Source: Clostridium luticellarii
GTDB taxonomy: Bacteria > Bacillota > Clostridia > Clostridiales > Clostridiaceae
Assembly: GCF_002995845.1 (NCBI RefSeq)
Contig: NZ_PVXP01000005.1
Span: 35,152 to 99,151, forward strand
Direction: 5' to 3'
Length of the DNA: 64,000 nt
Positions within the stretch are counted from its first letter, which is position 1. Every line of letters begins with the position of its first letter. This document shows positions 39,065 to 48,351 of the stretch, in pieces. A program made the translations under genes and the position numbers. Under the pieces are notes generated by a model. It searched no databases and was not told the origin of the DNA. It was given only the letters and a program-made list of their open reading frames with translations.

Positions 39065-39733
39065 TTATAAATTATTGGTATTTTTGGTCTTCCTCTTATG
39101 TATATATATGGAACAAAAAGCTATAATGCACAAAATCATTATGGGCAATATGAATTTTACAGAAAAAGGATCGGATAAATTTTTCCCCATCAACGAATAA
39201 GTTACCATCTCCGGCAAAGTTCCCAGCAGTGTCCCAAAAATAAAATCGCTATATTTCATCTTTGTAAGCCCCGCCGCATAGCTCAATGGATCGTAGGGAA
39301 ACACAAAAGACAATCTCATTACAGTCATGATTCTAAATCCATACTTCTCTATATTTTTGTCCAAATTCAACGCCTTTCCCTTCAAAATCCTATTTACAAA
39401 TGAACGGCCAAAATATCTGGATAAAAAGAAAGCTACAGTAGCAGAACCAAAACATCCAACCATACTGAGCAAAACAGCTATATGGGCATTGAATATATTC
39501 CCCGCTATAATGGACATAATGGATGCAGGAAATATAATAAGAAGCGGTCTCAATGTATACATGATAATGAAGACAATAGCAGAAAGCCTCCCATAACTCT
39601 GTATGTAACTTTTAATCTTATATACGTCTATATTGTAGAACTTGTCTTTATAGACAAATAACAAGATTATGATAAACAGAACCAAAACAGCAAATATTAT
39701 AGATTTATTGATATTTTTTCTACTATTTTTCAT
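39065..39733 (-). CDS. TVP38/TMEM64 (VTT domain) membrane protein
   Basis: Integral membrane protein of 222 residues in the VTT/DedA-like family, some eukaryotic members of which scramble phospholipids. It has a first membrane helix (about 10-28), the VTT core with RPLLIIFPASIMSIIAGNIF (about 60-80), FFLSRYFGRSFVNRIL (about 105-120), FPYDPLSYAAGLTKMKYSDFIFGTLLGTLPE (about 145-178) and a C-terminal helix. Function in bacteria is not settled; lipid or membrane homeostasis is the usual guess. RBS TTGGAG. A structured leader may precede it. Confidence 0.88.
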   Translation of the reverse strand: MKNSRKNINKSIIFAVLVLFIIILLFVYKDKFYNIDVYKIKSYIQSYGRLSAIVFIIMYTLRPLLIIFPASIMSIIAGNIFNAHIAVLLSMVGCFGSATVAFFLSRYFGRSFVNRILKGKALNLDKNIEKYGFRIMTVMRLSFVFPYDPLSYAAGLTKMKYSDFIFGTLLGTLPEMVTYSLMGKNLSDPFSVKFILPIMILCIIAFCSIYIHKRKTKNTNNL

Positions 39734-39789
39734 AAATCTCCAACTATCCTTCTTATCAATTTATTCTTGAATTCAGACAGAGTTTCCTG

Positions 39790-39872
39790 CAAAAGAGTGC
39801 TTATCTCCATTTAGGGAGACGGAAACATCAGTACCGGTGCTTTCGAGGGAAAAACTATGCAGCTAAATTAAA
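39790..39872 (-). ncRNA. Candidate structured leader of the VTT gene
   Basis: Read on the minus strand, GTTTCC...GGAAAC arms enclose a TCTCC/GGAGA hairpin, preceded by a GC-richer segment (CGAAAGCACCGGTACTGATG). The region stands out in an AT-rich gap. I compared it from memory with common riboswitch consensus patterns and found no match, so its identity is open. Confidence 0.35.
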
Positions 39873-40024
39873 ATGCAAAACATATTTCAATAAAAATTTA
39901 CAAATAAAAAATTTTACCACTTAACTATTATTAAAAAATGAGTTATAATTATTTTATGTAATTATATACTTTTTACTCATTTTAAGCAATAAAATATTCT
40001 ATTATTTTTAAGGAGTGACCCTCA

Positions 40025-40552
40025 ATGGCTAAAATAAAAATAGCTAGAAGTACCGTCCCAAATGCGTTTACACTCACTAATCTCAGTTGTGGTATAATAT
40101 CTCTAATAATGTCCTTTGAAGGAAATTATATATGGGCCGGTTTATTTATATTACTTGCATGTTTAGCTGACAGATATGATGGAAAAGTCGCCCGATTTTT
40201 GAAAGTATCCAGTGACCTTGGAAAAGAATTGGATTCACTGGCAGATTTAGTTTCCTTTGGAGTGGCTCCTTCGGTTCTTGCATTTAATCTATATAATTTT
40301 TCCAGCCTGGGTCTACTGGGATATCTACTGGTATTGTTGTTTCCAATATGCGGAGCCTATAGGCTTGCAAGATTTAATATCACTGATTTCGATGGAGAAT
40401 TTTTTGGTATTCCCATAACTTTTGCAGGTATGTTTATGGCACTTTACTGCCTGATCACCATAAAACGTCATATGGCTCCAGAAGTTACAATTTTACTTGT
40501 AATAATACTTTCCTATCTTATGGTGTGCAAATACAGGTTTAAAAAATTTTAA
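40025..40552 (+). CDS. pssA: CDP-diacylglycerol-serine O-phosphatidyltransferase
   Basis: Makes phosphatidylserine from CDP-diacylglycerol and serine at the membrane. The 175-residue protein, close to Bacillus PssA in length, carries the CDP-alcohol phosphatidyltransferase motif DRYDGKVARFLKVSSDLGKE followed by LDSLADLVSFG, with all conserved aspartates, and about five to six membrane segments. RBS AAGGAG. Phosphatidylserine decarboxylase is not in the window. Confidence 0.93.
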   Translation: MAKIKIARSTVPNAFTLTNLSCGIISLIMSFEGNYIWAGLFILLACLADRYDGKVARFLKVSSDLGKELDSLADLVSFGVAPSVLAFNLYNFSSLGLLGYLLVLLFPICGAYRLARFNITDFDGEFFGIPITFAGMFMALYCLITIKRHMAPEVTILLVIILSYLMVCKYRFKKF

Positions 40553-40568
40553 TCAGTTAAATATTATA

Positions 40569-40603
40569 AAGGAGAATAGGATATTTACTTATTCTTCTTT
40601 TGG
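40569..40603. terminator. Possible bidirectional terminator between pssA and the small coiled protein
   Basis: AAAGGAGAATA ... TATTCTTCTTT pairs with one G-T wobble between two convergent genes, overlapping the end of the minus-strand gene. Confidence 0.45.
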
Positions 40604-40954
40604 ATCATCTTCATATATCGTATCCAAATTGTTTAGAAATAACTCCTCATCTATTTCCGTTTCCATATACTGCGCCTTCATTTTTCCCTTGATAATTTCA
40701 GTCTTCATTTTGCAATACTCAGCATACTCCCCAGTGGATTTATCTATGGCGCTTACAACCTTGTCAATCACATCCCCCAATTCATTTACCCTATGAAGGG
40801 CATCCTTGATTTCTTTCTTATGGGCAGATGCAATGGAATTCAATTCTCCTGCTCCCCCTATAAGCAGTCTGTAACAATTGGTTAATTTAGACAATAAATC
40901 TGTCAGGTTATTTATATCACAATAATACTCTTCAATTATCTTCCTATGAGACAT
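40589..40954 (-). CDS. Small acidic helical protein of unknown function
   Basis: About 121 residues, predicted almost entirely helical, with heptad-like spacing (NLTDLLSKLTNCYRLL, IKDALHRVNELGDVIDKVV) and an acidic C-terminus (TIYEDDPKEE). No membrane segment and no recognised domain. I chose the ATG at 40954 (GGGTGA upstream); one three codons earlier is equally possible. Its base composition is normal for the region, so it is likely real. Confidence 0.6.
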   Translation of the reverse strand: MSHRKIIEEYYCDINNLTDLLSKLTNCYRLLIGGAGELNSIASAHKKEIKDALHRVNELGDVIDKVVSAIDKSTGEYAEYCKMKTEIIKGKMKAQYMETEIDEELFLNNLDTIYEDDPKEE

Positions 40955-41023
40955 ATCTATCACCCTGACTAAAATTTATAGTATACTATATTATTTATAT
41001 TAAAATTATAATAAATTATAACT

Positions 41024-41611
41024 CTATGCCCTCCTTAGACTAACCTTCATAGAAAACATTTTTTCAAACAAAGATGACTTATTATTCAACCTTAAAAATA
41101 TTTTTCCTACATTATCGCTTTTTATATCAATATACAGACATTTATCAGCCAAATTCATATTTTCAATTGAAGTATTCAGCTTATGTGTATGATCCAGGGC
41201 ATCTGCTATCCTCAGAACAGCTATCAACTTCAACAGCTGCTTTTTTTTCATTTCATCGTACAGTTCAATATCACAGTCTACATTTTTTCCGTGACTTCCT
41301 GCAATTACAGCCAGACAGCGTCTCAATTGCCAGGGAACATTCTGAAAATTTTCTTCCTGCAATATTATATATTTAGTATGCCACTGATGCCTTGACTTGT
41401 TTATAAAACATCCTACATCGTGCAAAATTGCACTGCAGCTCAGAAGATCTCTGCAGTCTCTTGTCAAATAAAAATCTTTATCTAGTACATCATATATTTG
41501 TCCGGCGAAACCTTCTACCTTGATTTCATGGTCCATAATATTTCTCACATTGTATTTTTCCGCTGTTTTTAGTACATCATCAATTTTCACATAATTATAT
41601 ATATTGATCAT
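41024..41611 (-). CDS. HD-domain phosphohydrolase, like the C-terminal domain of Ppx/GppA
   Basis: A 195-residue stand-alone HD-superfamily protein. SAILHDVGCFINKSRHQWH contains the HD metal motif (about 80-98), with a preceding histidine in NIMDHEIKV and a later AGSHGKN and RIADALDHTH. This is the arrangement found at the C-terminus of Ppx/GppA phosphatases. It lies next to ppx and near ppk and the second ppx-like gene, so polyphosphate or (p)ppGpp metabolism is the likely area. The substrate is unproven. RBS AAGGAT. Confidence 0.8.
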   Translation of the reverse strand: MINIYNYVKIDDVLKTAEKYNVRNIMDHEIKVEGFAGQIYDVLDKDFYLTRDCRDLLSCSAILHDVGCFINKSRHQWHTKYIILQEENFQNVPWQLRRCLAVIAGSHGKNVDCDIELYDEMKKKQLLKLIAVLRIADALDHTHKLNTSIENMNLADKCLYIDIKSDNVGKIFLRLNNKSSLFEKMFSMKVSLRRA

Positions 41612-41676
41612 GAAAAAATCCTTTCACTTAATTTATACACTAAATATAATATGAGAGGACTGCTTTCTATATGAAC

Positions 41677-43179
41677 TTATTTTACTACAAGAGATCTATT
41701 GAACACTTTATAAAAATAATCCCTGCATTCATTAACCATGCTTATTTCAAGCAGAGATTCCTTTTTTGAAACTATATTTAATATGACTTTTTCCTTTTCA
41801 ACCTGGATATCTATATCTAAAACATTGCCATCATATGCCCTGTCAAGGAATTTTGAAATATAAAATATAAGAGACAATTTTTCGATTATTTCAACATCAT
41901 CAGAATCCAGAATCTTGCCAAAATAATCAGATTTTCTAATTTTATTTTCCTCAAAAGTGGACACTACAAAAGCTGCCATTATCTGCTCTCTATGGGTAAG
42001 TCCGTATATTTTCAAGTTTCTCACTATATAAAAAGAATATTTTTCCTGACTTCCAAAGCCGAGAGAAACACCACAGTCACCCAGCATAACTGCCGACTTC
42101 AATATTCTATAATCTTCATCCCTCATGGGCAGTATATCTGAAAAGGCCGTACATAATTTCCCTGCAAAGCTCCACACCAGTTTTAGATGCTTTTTATCCG
42201 AGCCATAATTATTTACTATATTGCTCAAGGAAAAATCAAGTATATTTTCAACAAGCGGAGGATAACTTTTTATCAATTTACCGTAAATCAGCCCCTGCCT
42301 CAGTCCACTTTCACTGATACAAAGTTTTTTAGTGCCGCAGTACTTCATCGCTGTAGCTATACAGCAAATGGCACCTACAAATATATCTGCCCTGTCTCTG
42401 GATATTCCCCTTACTTTTTTATACTGGGAAATCTCCATGTTTTTTAGAAAACTGTAGATGCCCATCACATCCTTGGAGGAAATCACGTAATTATGTGGAT
42501 TATTAAAAGGATAATTTATTTTATTTCTATGTATTTTCCCTATAGTTCTGTGACTTCCTCCAACACCTATAAGCGGCAGGCCGTTTGCCTTTTTCAGCCA
42601 GCTTATTTTATCAAAATTGGATACGAGAAAAGACTCAAGCTCCTTTATTTTCTTTTGATTGCCTCCCTTGATAGACATAAATCTATCAGTGAGAGTAATT
42701 GCCCCCATGGGGATACTTATAGACTCTTTCATCTTTCTATCTTCAACCAGTATGAACTCAGTACTGCTTCCACCTATATCCATTAGAAGTGCAGAATTAA
42801 TATCAATACTGTTTACTACTGCCAGATAATCAAAATATGCTTCTTCACTCCCTGAAAGCACTCTTATGTCTATTCCTATTTCTTTCTTTGCCCTGTCTAT
42901 AAATTCCATTTGATTTGAAGCCTTACGTACCGCTTCCGTGGCCACTGCAACTATCTCAGTTACATTATTTGAATCACAGAGCCTTTTAAAATGAGATAAT
43001 ACAATAATAGCCAACTTGATTTTTTCTTCACTTATGGCCCCTTCAGCTGTCATACCCCTTCCCAGCCTCACTATGGATTTTAATTCATCAACAAACTCAT
43101 AGTTTTTGCCATTTGTAACTTTTACAATCAGCACTCTCATGGAGTTAGAGCCGATATCTATTACAGCCAACTTTTTCAT
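41677..43179 (-). CDS. ppx: Exopolyphosphatase / pppGpp phosphohydrolase (Ppx/GppA)
   Basis: Cytosolic actin-like-fold phosphatase that releases phosphate from polyphosphate chains or pppGpp. The 500-residue protein has the first phosphate loop AVIDIGSNSMRVLIV (about 5-19), the catalytic glutamate in LSGSEEAYFDY (about 109-119), the second loop LLMDIGGSSTEFILVED (about 131-147) and GVGGSHRTIGKIH. A C-terminal HD-like helical domain follows (about 310-500). All key residues are intact. It diverges from the plus-strand ppx-like/ppk pair, sharing a 210-base promoter gap. Confidence 0.93.
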   Translation of the reverse strand: MKKLAVIDIGSNSMRVLIVKVTNGKNYEFVDELKSIVRLGRGMTAEGAISEEKIKLAIIVLSHFKRLCDSNNVTEIVAVATEAVRKASNQMEFIDRAKKEIGIDIRVLSGSEEAYFDYLAVVNSIDINSALLMDIGGSSTEFILVEDRKMKESISIPMGAITLTDRFMSIKGGNQKKIKELESFLVSNFDKISWLKKANGLPLIGVGGSHRTIGKIHRNKINYPFNNPHNYVISSKDVMGIYSFLKNMEISQYKKVRGISRDRADIFVGAICCIATAMKYCGTKKLCISESGLRQGLIYGKLIKSYPPLVENILDFSLSNIVNNYGSDKKHLKLVWSFAGKLCTAFSDILPMRDEDYRILKSAVMLGDCGVSLGFGSQEKYSFYIVRNLKIYGLTHREQIMAAFVVSTFEENKIRKSDYFGKILDSDDVEIIEKLSLIFYISKFLDRAYDGNVLDIDIQVEKEKVILNIVSKKESLLEISMVNECRDYFYKVFNRSLVVK

Positions 43180-43390
43180 AACCTATCTCCTTATAATTTT
43201 AATATATTTATATACTATATAAATCACAAAAATATTTCAACAAATATTGGGAAATAATTTTAAAAGTATGTTATTTGCATGTTAAGATATTGTTAAAAAC
43301 ACAGTATTCACTATCGTCAATAAAGTATAATTTAATTGTACATACTATAATTAATTATTGTACTTAAAATTTATATTGGAGTTGATGCAT

Positions 43391-44932
43391 ATGAAAAACG
43401 TTAAATCATCACAGACAGTAGCAGCCATAGATGCAGGTTCCAACTACTTGAGAATGAGTATTGCCGATATAAGTCCCGACGGCAGCATCAATGTGTTGGA
43501 AGATTTAATCAAACCTACCAATATAGGAAAAGATACTTTTTCAAGCGGCAGAATATCTGTGGATACCATTCATGATACATGTAATGCCATAAAAGGATTT
43601 ACACAGGTAATGAAAGATTACAAAATAAAAAATTACAAAGCCGTATGTACCAGTGGAATACGAGAGGCTGAAAACAAGCAGTATATCCTGGAACAGATAA
43701 AACTCAGGACAGGAATAGAAGTAGAGGATATAAATGTATCACAAGAGCGTTTTTATATGATGAAAGCTTTGAAATACGATATGTCTGAATCTGATTTTTT
43801 CAACAAAAAAACCACATTGGTGATAAATATAACCACAGGCTCAGTGGAAGCCTCAATTTTTGAAGATGACAAATTAAAATTTACAGAGCATATTCAGATA
43901 GGATCCTTAAGATTAAAGGAAACTTTTGCAGGTTTGGAAAATAAGATTATGAATTTCTCCAATTTAATGAAAGAATATGTAGAAAGTAAGCTATACTGGA
44001 TAAAATCCGGCACCAGACATTTAAAAATAGAGAATCTGATTATAATAGGAGGTGAAATACATACAATTGTCAATTTAATCAACAGCAGGGGCAGCAGCTC
44101 GAAAATAGAAAATGTAATACTGGGAAAAGATTTCAAATCACTGTACAATGAAATTAAAAATATGACAGAAGATCAGATTACTTTCAAATATAAAATCAGT
44201 GCCAATAAAATAAATCTTCTGCTTCCCACACTGCTCATATTCAACTGCTTTTTCAAAATGGCAAATACAGAGAGTGTATACAACCCCGACATAAGTCTGA
44301 GGCTGGGAGTTCTGCAGGATCTCTCCGATAGGATTTTTAATCTTCCCCGCAGGACAAAGCTTATAGATGATATATTGAGCTCCATAGATCACATTGCCAG
44401 TAAATATAAAATTGACAAAACCCATTCCAACTACGTGGAAAAAATTGCATTGTCTATATTTGATCAAACTTTAAAAATTCACAAGATGGGTGAAGCAGAG
44501 AGACTGTATCTGCAGGTATCCAGCAGACTCCATGATATGGGTCAATTTATAGATGCGGTAGACCCTGAAATTCAAGCCTACAATATAATAATAAATCAGG
44601 ATATAATGGGGTTTTCATACAGAGAATTAAACATAATAGCCAGCACAGCCAAATATCATTGGGATATGATGCCTAAAGAATCAGATTACAATTATTCTAT
44701 TCTGGATTCCAAAGACAAAATGACTACATCCATGCTGTCCGCCATTTTAAAATTATCGGAGGCACTTGATACATCTCATCTCCAGAAAATAACAGATATA
44801 AAACTTACAAAGAGCGGTGATATGTTATTTTTCAACATTACATCAGAAAAGGACATAAGCCTTGAGGAATGGGCTTTTAACAGCAAAGCAAACTTCTTTC
44901 AGGAAGTTTTCGGTATAAAACCAACAATTTAA
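43391..44932 (+). CDS. Ppx/GppA-like protein with altered active site and HD domain
   Basis: About 513 residues with the Ppx/GppA fold (about 1-310) and an HD-type C-terminal domain (about 330-513, SSRLHDMGQFID, ALDTSHLQKI). The first phosphate loop is kept (AAIDAGSNYLRMSI), and a glutamate stands at the catalytic position (NVSQERFYMM). The second loop, normally DIGGGSTE, reads VINITTGSVEASIF, so the conserved aspartate and two glycines are missing. It may be a regulatory pseudo-enzyme or have shifted specificity. ATG 43391 has GGAG upstream. The stop is 12 bases before ppk, so the two are cotranscribed. Confidence 0.82.
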   Translation: MKNVKSSQTVAAIDAGSNYLRMSIADISPDGSINVLEDLIKPTNIGKDTFSSGRISVDTIHDTCNAIKGFTQVMKDYKIKNYKAVCTSGIREAENKQYILEQIKLRTGIEVEDINVSQERFYMMKALKYDMSESDFFNKKTTLVINITTGSVEASIFEDDKLKFTEHIQIGSLRLKETFAGLENKIMNFSNLMKEYVESKLYWIKSGTRHLKIENLIIIGGEIHTIVNLINSRGSSSKIENVILGKDFKSLYNEIKNMTEDQITFKYKISANKINLLLPTLLIFNCFFKMANTESVYNPDISLRLGVLQDLSDRIFNLPRRTKLIDDILSSIDHIASKYKIDKTHSNYVEKIALSIFDQTLKIHKMGEAERLYLQVSSRLHDMGQFIDAVDPEIQAYNIIINQDIMGFSYRELNIIASTAKYHWDMMPKESDYNYSILDSKDKMTTSMLSAILKLSEALDTSHLQKITDIKLTKSGDMLFFNITSEKDISLEEWAFNSKANFFQEVFGIKPTI

Positions 44933-44944
44933 GGAGGCTCGATT

Positions 44945-47071
44945 ATGGGTAAATTTGACAAAAGTAAAAATTTTATAAACAGGGAACTAAGCTGGATAGA
45001 ATTCAATAAAAGAGTACTTGAAGAATGCAGAGACACAAACCATCCTCTCTTTGAACGTTTAAGATTTCTTTCAATTACCTGTTCCAATTTAGATGAATTT
45101 TTCATGGTAAGAGTTGGATCCCTCATGGATCAGATAAAAGCAGGTTTCAACAAGGCGGATCCTGCAGGATTGACTCCAAAAGAACAGCTGGAGGAGATAT
45201 ATTCAAGCGTGACAAAATTAGTGGCAAAACAATGCAGCTATTATAATCGTTCTTTAAAAGTGGCTCTTGGCAAGGAAAATATAAAATTTTTAAAACCTCA
45301 GGACCTGGATGAAAATCAGCATAAATTTATAAAAAACTATTACCGTAAAAACGTTTTTCCTGTCCTGACTCCAGTACTTTTAGACAGCAGCAGCGCCTTT
45401 CCCCTGCTTTTAAACAAGAGTCTGAATATAGGGCTTATGGTTGAAAAAAAAGGAGTCAAATCTTTTGCCACGGTCCAGGTACCCTCGGTACTTCCAAGAA
45501 TAGTGGTTATACCAAGTGAAACCAGCTTCGATATAATTCTCCTGGAGGATATTATAAAATCCAACCTGAAAACTCTTTTCGGCACTGAAAATATATTATC
45601 CTGCGGATGCTACAGAATAACAAGAAATGCAGATATGACCGTGGACGAAGAAGGAGCAGAAGATCTGCTTGAAGCCATAGAAGAATCTCTAAAGCAGCGT
45701 AAATGGGGTGCTGCAGTAAGACTGGAGCTTGAAAGGGGAATAGGCAAAGACATAGTGAGAACCCTTGAAAAAGAGCTGGAGATCTCCAGAACTCAGGAAT
45801 ATATTTTAAATGTTCCACTGGACTTGACCTTTTTAAATAAGCTCATATCCGTAAAAAAATATAAATACCTGTGCTACGATCCCATAAAACCGGTAAATCC
45901 GCTGAAACACGTAGAAGATGAAAGTATTTTCTCTATTATATCAAAAAAAGACATACTTTTAAGCCATCCTTATGAATCCTTCGAACCTGTTATAGAGCTT
46001 GTAAGACAGGCTGCGGAAGATCCTATGGTACTTGCCATAAAACAGGTTCTCTACAGAGTCAGCGGGAATTCCCCCATTGTAAGATCCCTTATAAAGGCAG
46101 CTGAAAATGGCAAGCAGGTAACGGTACTGGTGGAATTAAAAGCAAGATTTGATGAAGAAAACAATATAATATGGGCAAAGCAGCTGGAAAAAGCCGGATG
46201 TCATGTGATCTACGGATTAGTTGGACTTAAAACGCACTGCAAACTGCTCTTAGTAGTCAGAAAAGAAGAGGACGGCATAAAAAGATACGTTCATATGGGC
46301 ACCGGCAACTACAATGACGTAACTGCAAAAATATATACGGATCTGGGACTTTTCACATCGAATCCCTATTTTGGTGAAGATGCATCTGTAATATTCAATA
46401 TGCTTTCAGGCCGTTCCATTCCCACGGAGCTGAAAAAAACCTGCATAGCACCGCTCAATCTGAGAGAAAGATTTTTATATCTCATAAGGCGGGAGACAGA
46501 TAATGCACTAAAGGGCAAACCTGCCAAAATAATTGCCAAGATGAATTCACTGGTAGATAAGCATGTAATTGAAGCCCTGTACAATGCATCCTGTGCAGGC
46601 GTAAAAATACAATTAATCGTAAGAGGCATATGCTGTTTAAGGCCAAATGTAAAAGATGTAAGTGAAAATATAACTGTAACAAGCATTGTGGGAAGGTTCC
46701 TTGAGCACAGCAGGATATATTATTTTTACAATGATGGCGAAGAGGATCTGTACTTATCCAGTGCAGACTGGATGAACAGAAATCTGGACAGAAGAGTGGA
46801 ACTTCTATTTCCCATAGAAGATGGTGATGTGAAAAATAAATTAAAGAAAATACTTAATATACAGCTAAACGACACAATCAAAGCCAGGATATTGACCAGT
46901 GACGGTTCTTATTCCCATATAGACAAACGCGGTGGAAAACAGGCCCTGGACAGCCAGAAATTATTTTATGAATCAACTTTAGACACAGATAAAGGTCATT
47001 TAAACAAAACAGAACGTTCCAAAAAAAAGTGGCGTGAAGAGGGCTTCGAAGTACGCCGATCCCAGGAATAA
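44945..47071 (+). CDS. ppk: Polyphosphate kinase 1
   Basis: Transfers the gamma-phosphate of ATP reversibly to polyphosphate through a phosphohistidine. The 708-residue protein has the usual four-domain length: N-terminal helical domain starting FINRELSWIEFNKRVLEE (about 10-27), the DEFFMVRVGSLMDQ segment, the catalytic histidine in LKTHCKLLLVVRK (about 428), HMGTGNYND (about 452) and a C-terminal domain with SADWMNRNLDRRVELLFPIED (about 608-628). RBS AAGGAGG. It is followed at once by a bidirectional terminator. Confidence 0.97.
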   Translation: MGKFDKSKNFINRELSWIEFNKRVLEECRDTNHPLFERLRFLSITCSNLDEFFMVRVGSLMDQIKAGFNKADPAGLTPKEQLEEIYSSVTKLVAKQCSYYNRSLKVALGKENIKFLKPQDLDENQHKFIKNYYRKNVFPVLTPVLLDSSSAFPLLLNKSLNIGLMVEKKGVKSFATVQVPSVLPRIVVIPSETSFDIILLEDIIKSNLKTLFGTENILSCGCYRITRNADMTVDEEGAEDLLEAIEESLKQRKWGAAVRLELERGIGKDIVRTLEKELEISRTQEYILNVPLDLTFLNKLISVKKYKYLCYDPIKPVNPLKHVEDESIFSIISKKDILLSHPYESFEPVIELVRQAAEDPMVLAIKQVLYRVSGNSPIVRSLIKAAENGKQVTVLVELKARFDEENNIIWAKQLEKAGCHVIYGLVGLKTHCKLLLVVRKEEDGIKRYVHMGTGNYNDVTAKIYTDLGLFTSNPYFGEDASVIFNMLSGRSIPTELKKTCIAPLNLRERFLYLIRRETDNALKGKPAKIIAKMNSLVDKHVIEALYNASCAGVKIQLIVRGICCLRPNVKDVSENITVTSIVGRFLEHSRIYYFYNDGEEDLYLSSADWMNRNLDRRVELLFPIEDGDVKNKLKKILNIQLNDTIKARILTSDGSYSHIDKRGGKQALDSQKLFYESTLDTDKGHLNKTERSKKKWREEGFEVRRSQE

Positions 47072-47105
47072 AAAAACAGGCACTGTAAAAAGTGCTTGTT
47101 TTTAT
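47071..47105. terminator. Bidirectional terminator between ppk and the B12 operon
   Basis: AAAAAACAGGCACT gtaaaa AGTGCTTGTTTTT forms a strong stem with A and T runs on both sides between convergent genes. It ends both ppk and the corrinoid uptake operon. Confidence 0.9.
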
Positions 47106-48328
47106 TTTGTCCTATATATGCTTCCAGCCTGTTCCTTGAACATTTTGTAGGCTTCCAATGCTTCGGCAGCTTGTTCCGTAGAAAGGGAATTATATCCAGT
47201 CTGTCTGTCGTAGCTGAACCCTCCATCTGACTTATAGCTCAAAAGCACATCCATTAAATTCTTTCCATTCCTAGTAAACTGACTGCTTGTAGGATCCACT
47301 CCATTGCTGCAAAGAGCAATAATAACCTGAGACAGGCTTTGGCTGTTTACAGTCCCCATGGAAGAATATTCTCCACTGCTGTCCTGCATGGAAGAAAGTT
47401 TTTCGATACCCGCATCTATGACCTGTTTCACGTCTTGTCTATCCGCATAGGGTGCCAAAGCCGTAAGTGCCATGGCAGTCATATCTGTATCCGCTTCATC
47501 ACCGGCAATACTCCATCCATTATCAGCTGTTCTGGCAGCTAATATCTTGTCTATAAGTTCATCTCTGGTAATAAGGGCATTGCCCGGCACCTCAAAATTT
47601 CCGGAATCCAAAGCTATAAGCCCGAATACAGCCGCATTTGTTCCCTGATTATCTATATTGGAATTATTGTATATCTTTTCCACCAGATTATATCCTCCAA
47701 AATTTGTAGGATCCTGCCCCAATAAAGATAGAGCAATGGTCATTCTCTCATAATCTGTAGGATCAAGAGAATCCACCTGTGATGAGCTCAGTTTATTTTC
47801 AAGGGAGGTTAAATAGCTTGAAGGAACTTCCTTTCCATATCTGCATACCACCAATGCCTGCCATTCATCTTCAATTCCATCTTTTAAAATCTTATCTACA
47901 GTTGTATCCAGTGCACTTTCTACCTGGGACTTGTAATTGTAATCCTGGGAAGCCGGGTTCAACTGAAAAGTATATTTTACTGCATTTTTCAAATATTTAT
48001 TTCCTGCAGAGTGAACCTTGTTTCCTATATTCAAAGTATAAATCTCACCCTGTTTATATCCTCCTTCCGGAGCATCTACCTCTATTTTGCTGCTGTCAAG
48101 CAGTTTTATACCGACATCTACTATATTTCCAGTACTGTCGGTCACAGCTATAGCATTTTTGGTTTCTTCATCAAAACCCACAGGCTTATTGAATTTTACG
48201 GTCCAGGGCTTATTGGAATCAGTTATGGATTTGTCCACTGAAGCTGCCCTGGCAAAAAAAGGCTGAAACAACATTGCCGAAGTCACTACCGAACACAAAA
48301 CCACATACTTCACTTTTGATTTTAACAT
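47102..48328 (-). CDS. Secreted alpha/alpha-toroid protein (intrinsic-factor alpha-domain-like)
   Basis: Exported protein of about 408 residues. It has a signal peptide (about 1-30, ending FFARAASVD), an SbsA/Big_5-like beta domain (about 31-125, KPWTVKFNKPVGFDEETKN) and a helical repeat domain (about 130-400) of prenyltransferase/terpene-cyclase toroid type. Motifs repeat as DPTNFGGYNLVEKIYN, GLIALDSGNF, DNGWSIAGDEADTDMTAMALTAL and EQAAEALEAYKMF. It is closely related to the two toroid domains of the large surface protein in the same operon. That fold forms the corrinoid-binding alpha domain of intrinsic factor and transcobalamin. ATG 48328 has GGGGGG upstream. It lacks a membrane anchor. 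Confidence 0.82.
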   Translation of the reverse strand: MLKSKVKYVVLCSVVTSAMLFQPFFARAASVDKSITDSNKPWTVKFNKPVGFDEETKNAIAVTDSTGNIVDVGIKLLDSSKIEVDAPEGGYKQGEIYTLNIGNKVHSAGNKYLKNAVKYTFQLNPASQDYNYKSQVESALDTTVDKILKDGIEDEWQALVVCRYGKEVPSSYLTSLENKLSSSQVDSLDPTDYERMTIALSLLGQDPTNFGGYNLVEKIYNNSNIDNQGTNAAVFGLIALDSGNFEVPGNALITRDELIDKILAARTADNGWSIAGDEADTDMTAMALTALAPYADRQDVKQVIDAGIEKLSSMQDSSGEYSSMGTVNSQSLSQVIIALCSNGVDPTSSQFTRNGKNLMDVLLSYKSDGGFSYDRQTGYNSLSTEQAAEALEAYKMFKEQAGSIYRTK

Positions 48329-48351
48329 CTTATATTCCCCCCACATTCATT

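Noticed and set aside
39780..39890. c-di-GMP, SAM, preQ1 or Mn2+ riboswitch
   Set aside because: None of the conserved core blocks recalled for these classes is present in either orientation.
47102..48328. Prenyltransferase or terpene cyclase enzyme
   Set aside because: The helical repeats resemble that fold, but no DXDD or zinc-binding catalytic motif is seen, the protein is secreted, and its operon points to corrinoid binding.
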